From: Parvibaculum sedimenti
GTDB taxonomy: Bacteria > Pseudomonadota > Alphaproteobacteria > Parvibaculales > Parvibaculaceae
Direction of reading: 5' to 3'
DNA: 64,000 nt
Assembly: GCF_009184905.1 (NCBI RefSeq)
Contig: NZ_WESC01000008.1
Coordinates: 150,500-214,499 of the forward strand
The notes under the pieces: generated by a model
What the model was told of the DNA's origin: nothing
The model's database searches: none
Seen by the model: the letters and a program-made list of their open reading frames with translations, nothing else
Made by a program: the position numbers and the translations under genes
In this document: positions 10,049-19,969 of the stretch, one piece after another
Numbering within the stretch: the first letter of the stretch is position 1
Layout of the letters: each line of letters begins with the position of its first letter

Positions 10049-11304
10049 CCGATATTCGCACTGCAGAAATTGAAGTGACTATTGCCTCGCTCGGGCATCT
10101 GGGCGACGGCGTTGCGGAGACACCCGCGGGCGAGGTCTTCGTGCCTTTCGTGCTGCCCGGCGAGCGTGTGCGCATTCGCCCGACAGGCGAGGGCAGGGCC
10201 GAGCTTCTCGGCATCGTCACACCGTCGGCGAGCCGGGTTGCGGCACCGTGCCGTCATTTCCGCCAATGCGGCGGTTGCGCCCTCCAGCATGTGGAGGCGA
10301 AGGCCTATGGCGAATGGAAACGGGAACAGGTCGCGGCGGCCTTGGCCCCGCGCAGCATTGAGATTGAGGTCGATCCGATCGTTCCCGCCACACCGAAGAG
10401 CCGCCGCCGCGCGACCTTTTCCGCGACGCGCACCAAGAAAGGTGTGACGCTCGGATATTACAGCCGATCCAGCCACACGATCATTCAGCTGACGGAATGC
10501 CCGCTGGTCGTGCCTGAGATCGAGGCGGCGTTGCAAGGCCTTGCCCATCTCGTCGAGCCCGGACTTTCGCGCAAGGGCCACGCCTCGGTCGCTGTGACGG
10601 CAACCGAGACCGGCCTCGATGTGGCAGTTACCGGCGGCAAGGATGTCGATGGGCCGCTGCGGGCGGAACTTGCCAAGCGCACATCGGCGCATGATCTCGC
10701 GCGGCTCGTCTGGAACGGCGAGATGATTTCCGAACGCCGCGCGCCTGTGGTGACGCTTTCGGGCCTCAAGGTCGCACCGCCGCCGGGAAGCTTTCTTCAG
10801 GCGACGGCCGATGGCGAGGCGACACTTGTTCGCCTTGTGGTCGAGGCGGTGGGCGATGCAAAGCGCGTCGCCGATCTCTTCGCGGGCTGCGGCACATTCA
10901 CGGCTGCGCTGGCGAAGCACAGTTCGGTGCTCGCCGTCGAAAGCGAGAAGCCACAAATCGGCGCGCTCGACCGGGCGCTCCGCGAGCAGGGGCCGGCGCT
11001 CGGCCTCAAACCCGTCGAAATCCTGATGCGCGATCTTTTCCGCCGTCCGATCCTGCCGAGCGAACTGCTCAAGACCGACGCCGTGGTCTTCGATCCGCCC
11101 CGCGCGGGCGCCGCGGCGCAGGCCGAGCAACTGGCGAAATCGGCCGTGCCGCTCGTCATCGGCGTGTCGTGCAATCCGGCCACCTTTGCGCGGGATGCCC
11201 GGACGCTGATCGATGGCGGCTATCGCCTGACGCGCGTAACCCCTGTGGACCAATTCCTCTGGTCGCCCCATATTGAACTGGTCGGCATTTTCCGCAGGGA
11301 GTGA
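10045..11304 (+). CDS. TrmA/RlmD-type iron-sulfur RNA (uracil-5)-methyltransferase
   Basis: The 419-residue RNA m5U methyltransferase begins with a TRAM domain (residues about 1-60). Four cysteines expected to hold a 4Fe-4S cluster are Cys69, Cys75, Cys78 and Cys152. The SAM domain has DLFAGCGTF, and the catalytic nucleophile is Cys376 in GVSCNPATFARD. The GTG start at 10045 overlaps the tlyA stop by 4 bp. The substrate could be 23S rRNA U747 or U1939; the sequence alone does not decide which. Confidence 0.93.
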   Translation: MTDIRTAEIEVTIASLGHLGDGVAETPAGEVFVPFVLPGERVRIRPTGEGRAELLGIVTPSASRVAAPCRHFRQCGGCALQHVEAKAYGEWKREQVAAALAPRSIEIEVDPIVPATPKSRRRATFSATRTKKGVTLGYYSRSSHTIIQLTECPLVVPEIEAALQGLAHLVEPGLSRKGHASVAVTATETGLDVAVTGGKDVDGPLRAELAKRTSAHDLARLVWNGEMISERRAPVVTLSGLKVAPPPGSFLQATADGEATLVRLVVEAVGDAKRVADLFAGCGTFTAALAKHSSVLAVESEKPQIGALDRALREQGPALGLKPVEILMRDLFRRPILPSELLKTDAVVFDPPRAGAAAQAEQLAKSAVPLVIGVSCNPATFARDARTLIDGGYRLTRVTPVDQFLWSPHIELVGIFRRE

Positions 11305-11307
11305 CGG

Positions 11308-12354
11308 ATGGCAGGGCCCTTGTCCCGGATCGGCTATGGCGTGCAGCAAGGTGCGCGGGTCGCCTGGTATGCGGGCCATTACATCGCGCTCAATCGCATG
11401 CGCGGGCCGCTGGTGCCGCCGGGCGAGGAGCCGGTATCCGTCAAGGGCAAGGTGCCGAAATGGCCGACCCTTGTCGCCGGGATGCGGGAGCTTTTCGAAC
11501 GCGACTGGAAGAACATTGCGGCGGGGCTTTATCGCGCGCCGGACGGATTGCTTCCGCCGTCAGCCGCCATTCGCGCCAGCCTTCGTTTCTTCAAGGATGC
11601 GCGAAGGGTGGATGAGCGGCGCTTGTCGCGGCGCCATTCCGAAGTGCTGACGCCAGAGCTTCGCAAGCGCTATCCGCGCTACTATCTCCAGAATTTCCAC
11701 TATCAGACCGGCGGCTGGTTCTCGGACGAATCCGCGAAACTCTATGACACGCAGGTCGAGGTGCTGTTCACCGGCACGGCGGACACGATGCGCCGTCAGG
11801 CGCTGGTGCCGCTCGCCAATGCGTTCAGGGGGCGCGACCAGCGCAAGCTGCATCTCCTCGACGTCGCTTGCGGGACGGGGCGGTTTCTCGATGACGTGAC
11901 CGCGAATTATCCGCGTCTCAAGGCGGCGGGGCTCGAACTGTCTCCCGCTTATGTCGCAGAGGCGCGCAAGCGGTTGAAGCGGCGGCGTTCTGTTGAGGTC
12001 ATGGAGGCCAATGCGGAAAAGATGCCGGTGGCCGACGCGTCGCAGGATGCGGTTACCTGCATCTATCTTTTCCACGAATTGCCGCCCAAGGTTCGCAAGA
12101 TCGTGGCTGCGGAGATTGCCCGTGTGCTGAAGCCGGGTGGCATCGCCGTCATTGTCGATGCGCTGCAGACAGGCGACCGGCCTGATTATGACGGGCTTCT
12201 CGAATTCTTCCCCGTCGGCTTTCACGAGCCTTATTTCGGCTCCTATCTTGCCGAAGATTTCGCGGCGCTTTTCGCGCGCACGGGACTCGCTTTCGATGGT
12301 TCAACACCGGCCTTTCTGTCGAAGGTCATGGTCTTCCGGAAAGTTGTGGACTGA
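11308..12354 (+). CDS. Class I SAM-dependent methyltransferase
   Basis: The 348-residue protein has an N-terminal region of about 170 residues with no family I can name, followed by a SAM-dependent methyltransferase domain with motif I (LLDVACGTGRFL) and the later KPGGIAVIVDA segment. It begins 3 bp after the RNA methyltransferase stop and shares one base with the next gene. The tight packing suggests translation coupled to the FMN enzyme downstream. The substrate is unknown. Confidence 0.88.
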   Translation: MAGPLSRIGYGVQQGARVAWYAGHYIALNRMRGPLVPPGEEPVSVKGKVPKWPTLVAGMRELFERDWKNIAAGLYRAPDGLLPPSAAIRASLRFFKDARRVDERRLSRRHSEVLTPELRKRYPRYYLQNFHYQTGGWFSDESAKLYDTQVEVLFTGTADTMRRQALVPLANAFRGRDQRKLHLLDVACGTGRFLDDVTANYPRLKAAGLELSPAYVAEARKRLKRRRSVEVMEANAEKMPVADASQDAVTCIYLFHELPPKVRKIVAAEIARVLKPGGIAVIVDALQTGDRPDYDGLLEFFPVGFHEPYFGSYLAEDFAALFARTGLAFDGSTPAFLSKVMVFRKVVD

Positions 12355-13964
12355 TGGCTAGCCTCTTTGCGCGATATATCGTCTTTGCTCTTTGTGTGGC
12401 GGTGATGCTGCTGACATTACCCTTCGTCGCAGGGGTGAACGGGCTCTGGATCGTTACGCTTGGTGCTGCGCTCCTTTCGTTTCTCGGCATTGTCGATATC
12501 TCGCAAGCGCGGCATGCGGTCCGCCGCAACTATCCCGTCATCGGCAATATCCGCTATCTCGTCGAAGAGATCAGGCCTGAGATAAGGCAATATCTCCTTG
12601 AGGGCGATGACGAGAAACTTCCCTACTCGCGCGCGCAACGCTCGCTCGTCTATCAGCGTGCGAAAGATGTTGTAAGCGAAAAGCCGTTCGGAACGCTGCT
12701 CGACGTTTATGGCGACGGTTATGAATTCATCGGGCATTCGGCGCAGCCGGCGTTGAATGTCGATCCGTCGGGCTTCCGTATCTCGATCGGCGGGCCGCAA
12801 TGCACGCAGCCTTATTCGGCTTCCGTCTTCAATATTTCCGCGATGAGCTTCGGCGCCTTGAGCGCCAATGCGATCCGTGCCCTGAACAAGGGTGCGAAAG
12901 CGGGTGGTTTCGCCCATGACACGGGCGAGGGAAGCATCAGCCCTTACCACCGTGAATTCGGCGGCGACCTCATCTGGGAAATCGGCAGCGGCTATTTCGG
13001 TTGCCGCACCAGGGATGGGCATTTCGATCCCGGGAAATTCGCCGCTCAGGCCACGACGCCGCAAGTGAAGATGATCGAAATCAAGCTGAGCCAGGGCGCG
13101 AAGCCCGGCCATGGCGGGATCCTGCCCAAAGGCAAGGTGTCGGCTGAAATTGCGCTGACGCGCGGTGTCGAGACGGGCGAGGAATGTATTTCTCCCGCGC
13201 GGCATTCGGCTTTCAGTACCCCCATCGAGATGATGCATTTCATTGCTCGGCTGCGGGAGCTTTCGGGCGGAAAACCCGTCGGTTTCAAGCTCTGCCTCGG
13301 CCACCCATGGGAGTTCATGGGACTCGTCAAGGCGATGCTCGAAACGGACATCCTGCCGGATTTCATCGTCGTCGACGGCGCGGAGGGCGGTACGGGCGCG
13401 GCCCCGGTGGAGTTTACCGACCATATCGGTGTGCCAATGCGCGATGGACTGCTTTTCGTTCACAACGCGCTGGTCGGCACAGGCCTTCGCGACCGGATCA
13501 AGATCGGCGCTGCCGGGAAGATTGTCAGCGCCTTCGACATTGCGAGCACACTGGCCATCGGTGCTGACTGGGTCAATGCGGCGCGCGCATTCATGTTTGC
13601 GGTTGGCTGCATCCAGTCGCAGAGTTGCCATACCAATCGGTGCCCGACCGGAGTTGCGACGCAGGACCATCTGCGGCAGCGCGCGCTTGTCGTTCCAGAC
13701 AAGGCGACAAGGGTTTTCAACTATCACCGTCATACGATGAAGGCGCTGGCCGAGATCCTCGCCTCGGCTGGTCTCGACCATCCCGATCAACTGGGCCCGC
13801 ATCATCTCGCGCGCCGGACCGGTTCGACGGAGATCAAGCTGTTCTCGCAGATTCATTATTTCGCCAAGCCCAGCGAGCTGGTCGCCGGTACATCGGCCAG
13901 CGAGTTCTATCGCGCGAACTGGGCGATGGCGCGGACGGACAGCTTCGATCCTATCCGTCTCTAG
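12354..13964 (+). CDS. FMN-binding glutamate-synthase-like protein, membrane anchored
   Basis: The 536-residue protein starts with two likely transmembrane helices (residues about 5-25 and 28-48), followed by the FMN (alpha/beta-barrel) domain of glutamate synthase. Glycine-rich barrel segments (DGAEGGTGAAP) are present. Three cysteines, Cys419, Cys425 and Cys430, have the 6- and 5-residue spacing of the 3Fe-4S site in GltS. It lacks the amidotransferase domain, so it is not a complete glutamate synthase. Such stand-alone proteins are common but their substrate is not established. It converges on aroC. Confidence 0.92.
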   Translation: MASLFARYIVFALCVAVMLLTLPFVAGVNGLWIVTLGAALLSFLGIVDISQARHAVRRNYPVIGNIRYLVEEIRPEIRQYLLEGDDEKLPYSRAQRSLVYQRAKDVVSEKPFGTLLDVYGDGYEFIGHSAQPALNVDPSGFRISIGGPQCTQPYSASVFNISAMSFGALSANAIRALNKGAKAGGFAHDTGEGSISPYHREFGGDLIWEIGSGYFGCRTRDGHFDPGKFAAQATTPQVKMIEIKLSQGAKPGHGGILPKGKVSAEIALTRGVETGEECISPARHSAFSTPIEMMHFIARLRELSGGKPVGFKLCLGHPWEFMGLVKAMLETDILPDFIVVDGAEGGTGAAPVEFTDHIGVPMRDGLLFVHNALVGTGLRDRIKIGAAGKIVSAFDIASTLAIGADWVNAARAFMFAVGCIQSQSCHTNRCPTGVATQDHLRQRALVVPDKATRVFNYHRHTMKALAEILASAGLDHPDQLGPHHLARRTGSTEIKLFSQIHYFAKPSELVAGTSASEFYRANWAMARTDSFDPIRL

Positions 13965-13973
13965 AAGCCGGCT

Positions 13974-15059
13974 TCAGCCGTTCTGGCCGCGATGGCGCAG
14001 GAAATGATCGGCCAGCACACAGGCAAGCATGGCTTCGCCGACCGGCACTGCGCGGATGCCGACGCAAGGGTCGTGACGGCCCTTGGTCATGATCTCTGTT
14101 TCCTCGCCCGTCACCGTGATCGACTTGCGCGGTGTGAGGATTGAAGAGGTCGGCTTCACGGCGAAGCGCGCGACGATGTCCTGACCCGACGAAATGCCGC
14201 CCAGAATGCCGCCCGCATGGTTCGTCGTGAAATAGGGGCCCTCATTGCCGATGCGGATTTCGTCGGCATTTTCTTCGCCGGTGAGCGCGGCGGCGCCGAA
14301 GCCTTCGCCGATCTCGACGCCCTTGACTGCGTTGATGCTCATGAGCGCCGCGGCGATGTCGGAATCGAGCTTGCCATAGATCGGCGCGCCCCAGCCTGCG
14401 GGAACGCCCGAGGCCACGAGTTCGATCACGGCGCCGCAGGACGAACCGCTCTTGCGCACACCGTCAAGATAATCTTCCCAGAGCGTGGCGGCTTTGCTGT
14501 CCGGGCACCAGAAGGGATTCCTCTCGGTTTCCTCCCAGCTCCAGTTTCCGCGGTCGATCTTGTGCGGGCCCATCTGCACGAGGGCGCCGCGAATGGTAAC
14601 CCCGGAAAGGATCTTCCGCGCGATGGCGCCAGCGGCGACGCGCGCCGCAGTTTCGCGCGCAGAGGAGCGTCCACCGCCGCGATAGTCGCGGATGCCGTAT
14701 TTCGCCATGTAGGTGTAGTCGGCATGGCCCGGGCGGAACTTGCTCGCGATGTCGCCATAGTCCTTCGAGCGTTGATCGACATTTTCAATCATCAGCGAGA
14801 TCGGCGTGCCGGTCGTCACTTCCTCGCCCGTATCATCGGAAACGAAGGTGCCGGAAAGAATCTTCACTTCGTCGGGTTCGCGGCGCTGCGTCGTGAAACG
14901 CGACTGGCCGGGCTTGCGCTTGTCGAGATAGGTCTGGATGTCCTCTGCCTTCAGCGGAATGCGCGGCGGCGTTCCGTCGACCACGCAGCCGAGCGCGGGC
15001 CCGTGGCTTTCGCCCCAGGTCGTGACGCGGAAGAGTGTGCCGAAGGTGTTGTAGGACAT
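13974..15059 (-). CDS. aroC: Chorismate synthase
   Basis: AroC converts 5-enolpyruvylshikimate 3-phosphate to chorismate with reduced FMN, the last common step to aromatic amino acids and folate. The 361-residue protein opens with [15 protein letters not shown] and has the signature [11 protein letters not shown]. It lies 6 bp downstream of fabI on the same strand, so the two are probably one transcription unit. Confidence 0.97.
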   Translation of the reverse strand: MSYNTFGTLFRVTTWGESHGPALGCVVDGTPPRIPLKAEDIQTYLDKRKPGQSRFTTQRREPDEVKILSGTFVSDDTGEEVTTGTPISLMIENVDQRSKDYGDIASKFRPGHADYTYMAKYGIRDYRGGGRSSARETAARVAAGAIARKILSGVTIRGALVQMGPHKIDRGNWSWEETERNPFWCPDSKAATLWEDYLDGVRKSGSSCGAVIELVASGVPAGWGAPIYGKLDSDIAAALMSINAVKGVEIGEGFGAAALTGEENADEIRIGNEGPYFTTNHAGGILGGISSGQDIVARFAVKPTSSILTPRKSITVTGEETEIMTKGRHDPCVGIRAVPVGEAMLACVLADHFLRHRGQNG

Positions 15060-15065
15060 GGTCTG

Positions 15066-15905
15066 TCAGACGATGCTGATGTCGGGCGCGTCTTCGGCCT
15101 TCATGCCGATGACGTGGTAGCCGGCATCGACGTGATGCACCTCGCCGGTAACGCCGGAGCCGAGGTCGGAGAGAAGATAGAGCGCGGTATTGCCCACCTC
15201 CTCGATCGTGACCGTGCGCTTCAGCGGCGAGTTCAGCTCATTCCACTTGAGGATGTAGCGGAAATCGCCAATGCCGGAGGCGGCAAGCGTCTTGATCGGG
15301 CCGGCGGAGACCGCGTTGACGCGGATATTGTTGCGGCCGAGATCGACGGCGAGATAGCGCACGCTCGCCTCGAGCGCGGCTTTCGCGACGCCCATGATGT
15401 TGTAATGCGGGATCACCTTCTCGGAGCCGTAATAGGTCAGCGTCACGATGGAGCCGCCATCCGTCATCAGCTTTTCCGCGCGCTGGCAAAGCGCGACGAA
15501 GGAGTAGCAGGAGATCGCCATGCTCGCGGTGAAGTTGTCGAGCGACGTGTCGACATAGCGGCCGTCGAGTTCGTCCTTGTTCGAATAGGCGATGGCATGG
15601 ACGAAGAAGTCGATCTTACCCCAGTCCTTTTTCAGCGTTTCGAACACGGCGTCCATGCTGGCCGCGTCGGTCACGTCGCAGGGCAGGATGTGCTGGGAGC
15701 CCACCGATTCCGCGAGCGGCACGACGCGCTTCTGCAGAGCTTCGCCCTGATAGGTGAACGCGATCTCGGCACCCTGATCGGCGCAGGCTTTGGCGATGCC
15801 CCAGGCAATCGAGCGATTGTTGGCGACACCCATGATGAGGCCGCGTTTGCCGGCCATCAGGCCGCCCCTGGCGCCAGTTTGGGTGTTTGTGATGGCTTCG
15901 CTCAT
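15066..15905 (-). CDS. fabI: Enoyl-[acyl-carrier-protein] reductase (NADH)
   Basis: FabI reduces the trans-2-enoyl-ACP double bond in each cycle of type II fatty-acid synthesis. The 279-residue SDR-like protein has the FabI cofactor segment GVANNRSIAWGIAKA and the Tyr-x6-Lys catalytic pattern in YNIMGVAK. It is the first gene of a fabI-aroC pair. The 143-bp gap to the DnaJ-like gene upstream should hold its promoter. Confidence 0.97.
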   Translation of the reverse strand: MSEAITNTQTGARGGLMAGKRGLIMGVANNRSIAWGIAKACADQGAEIAFTYQGEALQKRVVPLAESVGSQHILPCDVTDAASMDAVFETLKKDWGKIDFFVHAIAYSNKDELDGRYVDTSLDNFTASMAISCYSFVALCQRAEKLMTDGGSIVTLTYYGSEKVIPHYNIMGVAKAALEASVRYLAVDLGRNNIRVNAVSAGPIKTLAASGIGDFRYILKWNELNSPLKRTVTIEEVGNTALYLLSDLGSGVTGEVHHVDAGYHVIGMKAEDAPDISIV

Positions 15906-16048
15906 CGCGTCCTCGTGGTTCTTCGCTCGCAGCCTAAATTCGCGCGCATCCTACACAATAGCCGGGTTCGGTCCACCAAAAAGCCGGGGGCGAGCCGGGG
16001 CGCGTGTCGGATTTTGTCGTTGCTTCAAGCACTTGCACTGATCGGTTG

Positions 16049-16993
16049 TCAGAAGTTTCGCCGCGGGTCCTGCGAAAGCCCCGCCGCCCAGCCTGCCGCG
16101 AAGTTGCGGAGCGCGTCGTCCTGAACATCGGGAAGGACGAGTTCCAGCGTTACATACTGGTCGCCGGGCGGGGCCACGGTCTCGGGCGCAATGCCCCGCC
16201 CCTTGAGGCGAAGCCGCGTGCCCGTATTGGCGCCTTTGGGGATCGTGAGGCTCACCGGGCCGGAGATGGTCGGCGCATCGACCTTTGCCCCCAGCACAGC
16301 CTCGGGCAGCGTCACGGGCAGCGTCAGGTGGATGTCGAGACCGTCGCGTCGGAAATGGGGGTGCGGCTCGATCGAAACCTCAATCAGCGCGTCGCCCGGT
16401 TCGGCACCGCCATGACCTTCACCGCCCTGGCCGCGCAGCCGGATCTGGCGGCCTTCGTCGACGCCGGCGGGGATGCGAACCTCAAGGACCTTGCCGCCGC
16501 CCAGGGCTATGCGCTTTTTGCTGCCGCAGGCGGCCTCGAGGAAGGTGACAGGGAGGCGATAGGTCTGGTCTTGCCCGCGCGCGCGGAAGACGCGCTTGCC
16601 TGCGCTGCGCAGGCCCTGAAAGAGCTCGGAGAAGAGGTCGTCGGAGGGCTTTTCCGGGCCGGCCTCATAGGTCGCTTCGAAAATATGCTCGGTCTTGCGG
16701 GCGGAATTGGCGAAGGGCGCTTCCTCGAAGGGGGCGGGCTTCGCGGCGGATGCGGGCCGAGCGTGGGGCCTCGGACCGCGATGGCGTTCCGCGTCGAAAC
16801 GCGCGCGTGCCGAGGCGTCCTTCAGAAGATTGTAGGCGGCGGTCACTTCCTGAAAACGCGCCTGTGCCTCCGCGCCCGCAGGATGACCTTGCGTGTCGGG
16901 GTGCAGGCGTTTCGCGAGCCGCCGGTAAGCGGATTTGATCTCCGCAGGGTCGGCAGCGGGCGTCAGGCCGAGAATTTCATAAGGGTCACGCAA
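16049..16993 (-). CDS. CbpA-like J-domain co-chaperone
   Basis: The 314-residue DnaJ family protein has an N-terminal J domain (residues about 3-65) with the HPD motif at residues 31-33, which activates DnaK ATPase. A linker and the two-part substrate-binding C-terminal domain follow (GGKVLEVRIPAGVDEG; LPVTLPEAVLGAKV). The cysteine-rich zinc finger of DnaJ is absent, which places it in the CbpA/type II class. It is a single gene with its own upstream gap. Confidence 0.92.
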   Translation of the reverse strand: MRDPYEILGLTPAADPAEIKSAYRRLAKRLHPDTQGHPAGAEAQARFQEVTAAYNLLKDASARARFDAERHRGPRPHARPASAAKPAPFEEAPFANSARKTEHIFEATYEAGPEKPSDDLFSELFQGLRSAGKRVFRARGQDQTYRLPVTFLEAACGSKKRIALGGGKVLEVRIPAGVDEGRQIRLRGQGGEGHGGAEPGDALIEVSIEPHPHFRRDGLDIHLTLPVTLPEAVLGAKVDAPTISGPVSLTIPKGANTGTRLRLKGRGIAPETVAPPGDQYVTLELVLPDVQDDALRNFAAGWAAGLSQDPRRNF

Positions 16994-17068
16994 AGCTCAC
17001 TCCGGCGGGCCGAAAGCCTGAGCATAGGGCTCACGCCGATACGAATTCGTTAACCGTGCCGGTGGGGA

Positions 17069-17764
17069 TTATTGGCTGTCCGTGCCGCGCAGTTCGAATT
17101 CGGGCAGAGGCGGAGCGGGCGCGACCTGCTGCGCCGGGGCATCGGCAGGCTTCGGCGGCTTGGGGCCTGCAAGGCTCGGGACAAGAACGGCGAGCCGGTC
17201 GAGCGCGAGTTGGCTACCGGAGCGGGACGCGATCGCATACCAGCCGAGTGCTTTCGGGAGATCCTTCTCCACGCCCTGTCCGCGCTCATACATGACGGCG
17301 AGGTTGTATTGGGCGATGGGGCTCCCGGAGAGCGCGGCGGCGTGAAACCAGAAGGCTGCGGCTTCGAGATTCTCGGGAATGCCGTCGCCCTTCAGATGCA
17401 TGAAGGCGGCATTGAGCTGGGCGAGGCCGAAGCCCTTGCTGCCGGCCTCTTCGTAGAACCAGAGGGCGCGCTTCGGGTCGCGGTCCGTTCCCTTTCCGGT
17501 GCGGAGCAGCAATGCGACATTGCGCATGGCCGCGAGGTCGCCACCCTGGGCGAGCGGTAGCCAGATATCGAACGCTTGTTTGAAATCGCCTGAATCATAT
17601 GCCGCCACGCCCTTGAGGAATCGTTCGCTGGGCGGCGGCAGGGGGGCGGGCTGTTTGAGCGTCTGGACGGGCTCTGCCAAGGCAACGGCTGCGCTCCAGA
17701 GGAACGCAGCCGCCACGAGGCCGAGCAGAAAGATGGCGGGCCTAGCCCGGATGACCGATGCCAT
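17069..17764 (-). CDS. Exported Sel1-like repeat protein
   Basis: The 231-residue protein has an N-terminal hydrophobic segment likely to be a signal peptide (residues about 8-30, ending near ALAEP). About four Sel1-like repeats follow, with the periodic pattern A-x-WF-x-AA and G-x-A-x-A-x-x-N-L-A (AAFWFHAAALSGSPIAQYN). Sel1 repeats mediate protein-protein contacts in the periplasm. The C-terminal tail is rich in proline and alanine. It sits 15 bp downstream of a lipoprotein gene on the same strand. Confidence 0.85.
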   Translation of the reverse strand: MASVIRARPAIFLLGLVAAAFLWSAAVALAEPVQTLKQPAPLPPPSERFLKGVAAYDSGDFKQAFDIWLPLAQGGDLAAMRNVALLLRTGKGTDRDPKRALWFYEEAGSKGFGLAQLNAAFMHLKGDGIPENLEAAAFWFHAAALSGSPIAQYNLAVMYERGQGVEKDLPKALGWYAIASRSGSQLALDRLAVLVPSLAGPKPPKPADAPAQQVAPAPPLPEFELRGTDSQ

Positions 17765-17779
17765 GCCCGCGGTATCCGC

Positions 17780-18253
17780 TTACTGGTTCACGATCTGCCA
17801 GGAACCGTCCGGCTGACGGCAGGCCGTGCCATAGGCGCGTTCGGTCTTGCCGCCGATATTCACGGTCTGGGTGTATTCGCGGCAGTAGGAACCATTGTCC
17901 TGATACGCCTTCTGCGGCGTCACGGAGCCGTAATGGCCCGAATCCGGATTACGCCATTCGACGGCCTGACCCGAGGGGGCGCTTTCGAGCGCATACTGGG
18001 TCCGGTCGGACATGTACTGGCGGTCGGCGCGGTCGAGCGATTTGCCAATCTCGCTGCCGATCAGGCCGCCGAGAAGCACACCGGCACCGGTCGCCCAGAG
18101 GCGGCCCGTGCCGCCACCGATCGTGGAGCCCGCAAGGCCGCCAAGGACAGCGCCGCCGACGGTGCCGATATTCTGCTTCGGGCCTGCGCCCTCCTGGCAG
18201 CCAACGAGCGACACTGCGAGGAGGCCGATTGCCAAACCTTTGAAAACTTTCAT
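17780..18253 (-). CDS. Glycine-zipper outer-membrane lipoprotein (17-kDa antigen-like)
   Basis: The protein is 157 residues from the ATG at 18253; a TTG at 18262 is an alternative, but AGGA lies 9 nt before the ATG. The signal peptide ends in a lipobox (LVGC), so the mature protein should be lipid-modified at that cysteine. A glycine-zipper segment ([16 protein letters not shown]) follows, with a C-terminal domain resembling the rickettsial 17-kDa surface antigen family (RT0821/Lpp0805). It is probably anchored in the outer membrane. Confidence 0.87.
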   Translation of the reverse strand: MKVFKGLAIGLLAVSLVGCQEGAGPKQNIGTVGGAVLGGLAGSTIGGGTGRLWATGAGVLLGGLIGSEIGKSLDRADRQYMSDRTQYALESAPSGQAVEWRNPDSGHYGSVTPQKAYQDNGSYCREYTQTVNIGGKTERAYGTACRQPDGSWQIVNQ

Positions 18254-18414
18254 CTCATTCAATCCTGTTTCTGCGTCCGCAACGGCCCCCCCAACTTGGC
18301 CAGCGGGACAAACCCCTATGGGGGACTATATAAGACATCAATTGTGGCAGGAAATATGGCAAGACCATAGAAGACCCGCCAGATTTACGCCCTCTTGTGC
18401 GTTGGAGTGACGAA

Positions 18415-19050
18415 GTGAGCGATCAGCCAGAAAATACCGAAAGAGATGACCCCGCCGATTGGGCAGCGGCCGGCGATCCCTTCCGGCTGTTTCACGAATG
18501 GCTGGACAAGGCCAGAGAGACCGAGATCAACGATCCCAACGGCGTGGCGCTGGCGACGGCCGATGCTTCCGGCTTTCCCGACGTGCGTATGGTGCTGCTG
18601 AAGGATGCGGATGAGCGTGGCTTCGTCTTCTACACCAATCTGGGGAGCGCAAAGGGGCAGGAACTGGCGGAAAATCCGCGCGCCGCGCTCTGCTTTCACT
18701 GGAAGAGCCTGCGCCGTCAGGTTCGTGTGCGCGGGCATGTCAGCCCGGTGACGCCGGAAGAGGCGGATGCCTATTTCGCCACCCGCCATCGTGAAAGCCA
18801 GATCGGTGCCTGGGCCTCGCGCCAGTCGCGCCCGCTGGAGACGCGCTTCGAGCTCGAAAAGGAAGTCGCCCGCTATGCGGCAAAATTCGGTCTGGGCAAG
18901 GTGCCTCGTCCGACGCATTGGTCGGGCTTCCGTATTGCGCCGGTGAGAATCGAATTCTGGCGCGACCGTCCTTTCCGCCTGCATGACCGGCTCGTCTTCG
19001 AGCGCCCCCAGCCCGAGGGCGGCTGGCAAACGATGAAGCTCTTCCCATGA
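18415..19050 (+). CDS. pdxH: Pyridoxamine 5'-phosphate oxidase
   Basis: PdxH is the FMN oxidase that makes pyridoxal 5'-phosphate from PNP or PMP. From the GTG at 18415 the protein is 211 residues. Family segments include [18 protein letters not shown] and the C-terminal [11 protein letters not shown]. An in-frame GTG at 18397 could add six residues; GGAG ends about 7 nt before the 18415 GTG, which favours the shorter form. It overlaps the efflux gene downstream by 4 bp. Confidence 0.95.
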   Translation: MSDQPENTERDDPADWAAAGDPFRLFHEWLDKARETEINDPNGVALATADASGFPDVRMVLLKDADERGFVFYTNLGSAKGQELAENPRAALCFHWKSLRRQVRVRGHVSPVTPEEADAYFATRHRESQIGAWASRQSRPLETRFELEKEVARYAAKFGLGKVPRPTHWSGFRIAPVRIEFWRDRPFRLHDRLVFERPQPEGGWQTMKLFP

Positions 19051-19964
19051 CCGCCCAGGTTTCGCGCAGCGAGAAGAATGGACAACTGATGCGGCGCGCG
19101 ACCTATGCGGCCGTGCTGGTCGCGGTCACGCTGATCTGCATCAAGGGTGTCGCGTTCTACCTGACGGGCTCGGTGGCGATGCTGGGCACGCTGATGGACT
19201 CGCTGCTCGACGGCGCGGCCTCGCTCCTGAACCTCGTCGCCGTTGGTCATTCGCTGACGCCTGCCGATGACGAGCACCGCTTCGGCCATGGCAAGGCCGA
19301 GGCGCTGGCGGGGCTCGGTCAGTCGATCTTCATTTTCGCATCGGCCGGCTACATCGTCATTGAAGCCGTGACGCGCTTTTTCACGCCGGAGCGGGTGGAG
19401 AATTCGGGTATAGGCATCGCGGTGACGATCGCGGCCATCCTCATCACGCTCGCGCTTGTCGCGTTTCAGCGCCATGTGGTGGCGCAGACGAACTCGCTCG
19501 CCATCGAAGCGGATTCGACGCATTACCGCGGCGACCTCTTCATGAACCTTTCGGTGCTTGCGGCGCTGGCACTGTCGGGCCTTTTCGGCGTCGACTGGGC
19601 CGACCCTTTCTTCGGCATCGCCATTGCCGCGCTGATCGGCATTTCAGCGGCGCAGATCGTCTATGGCGCTTACAACCAGCTCATGGATCGCGAGCTTTCG
19701 GAGGATGAGCGCGAGCGCATCAAGGCGATCGCGCTTTCGCATCCCGAAGCGATCAATATTCACGATCTGAGGACGCGCACCTCCGGCACGAGAAGCTTCA
19801 TCCAGTTCCATCTCGAACTGGACAGCTCCATCTCGCTGATGAACGCTCACCGCATCTCCGACGATGTCGAAGCGCGGATCATGGAGGCGTTCCCCGATGC
19901 GGAAGTCATCATCCATCAGGATCCGGCGGGACTCGAAGACCTGACGCTCCTGCAGCGCATTTGA
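19047..19964 (+). CDS. Cation diffusion facilitator (FieF-like)
   Basis: The 305-residue CDF-family metal/proton antiporter of the inner membrane should export Zn2+ or Fe2+. It has about six transmembrane helices. The first metal site is in [12 protein letters not shown] and the second in the segment [11 protein letters not shown]-terminal cytoplasmic domain has the HDLRTRTSG segment. It is translationally coupled to pdxH (4-bp overlap) and to the next gene. The metal cannot be assigned with certainty. Confidence 0.93.
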   Translation: MTAQVSRSEKNGQLMRRATYAAVLVAVTLICIKGVAFYLTGSVAMLGTLMDSLLDGAASLLNLVAVGHSLTPADDEHRFGHGKAEALAGLGQSIFIFASAGYIVIEAVTRFFTPERVENSGIGIAVTIAAILITLALVAFQRHVVAQTNSLAIEADSTHYRGDLFMNLSVLAALALSGLFGVDWADPFFGIAIAALIGISAAQIVYGAYNQLMDRELSEDERERIKAIALSHPEAINIHDLRTRTSGTRSFIQFHLELDSSISLMNAHRISDDVEARIMEAFPDAEVIIHQDPAGLEDLTLLQRI

Positions 19965-19969
19965 GCGCC

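Noticed and set aside
9640..11379. 579-codon minus-strand frame
   Set aside because: Shadow of tlyA and the iron-sulfur methyltransferase; no recognisable domain.
12417..13856. 479-codon minus-strand frame
   Set aside because: Shadow of the FMN glutamate-synthase-like gene.
14217..16124. 635-codon plus-strand frame across aroC and fabI
   Set aside because: Antisense to two well-identified genes, with low-complexity product and no motif.
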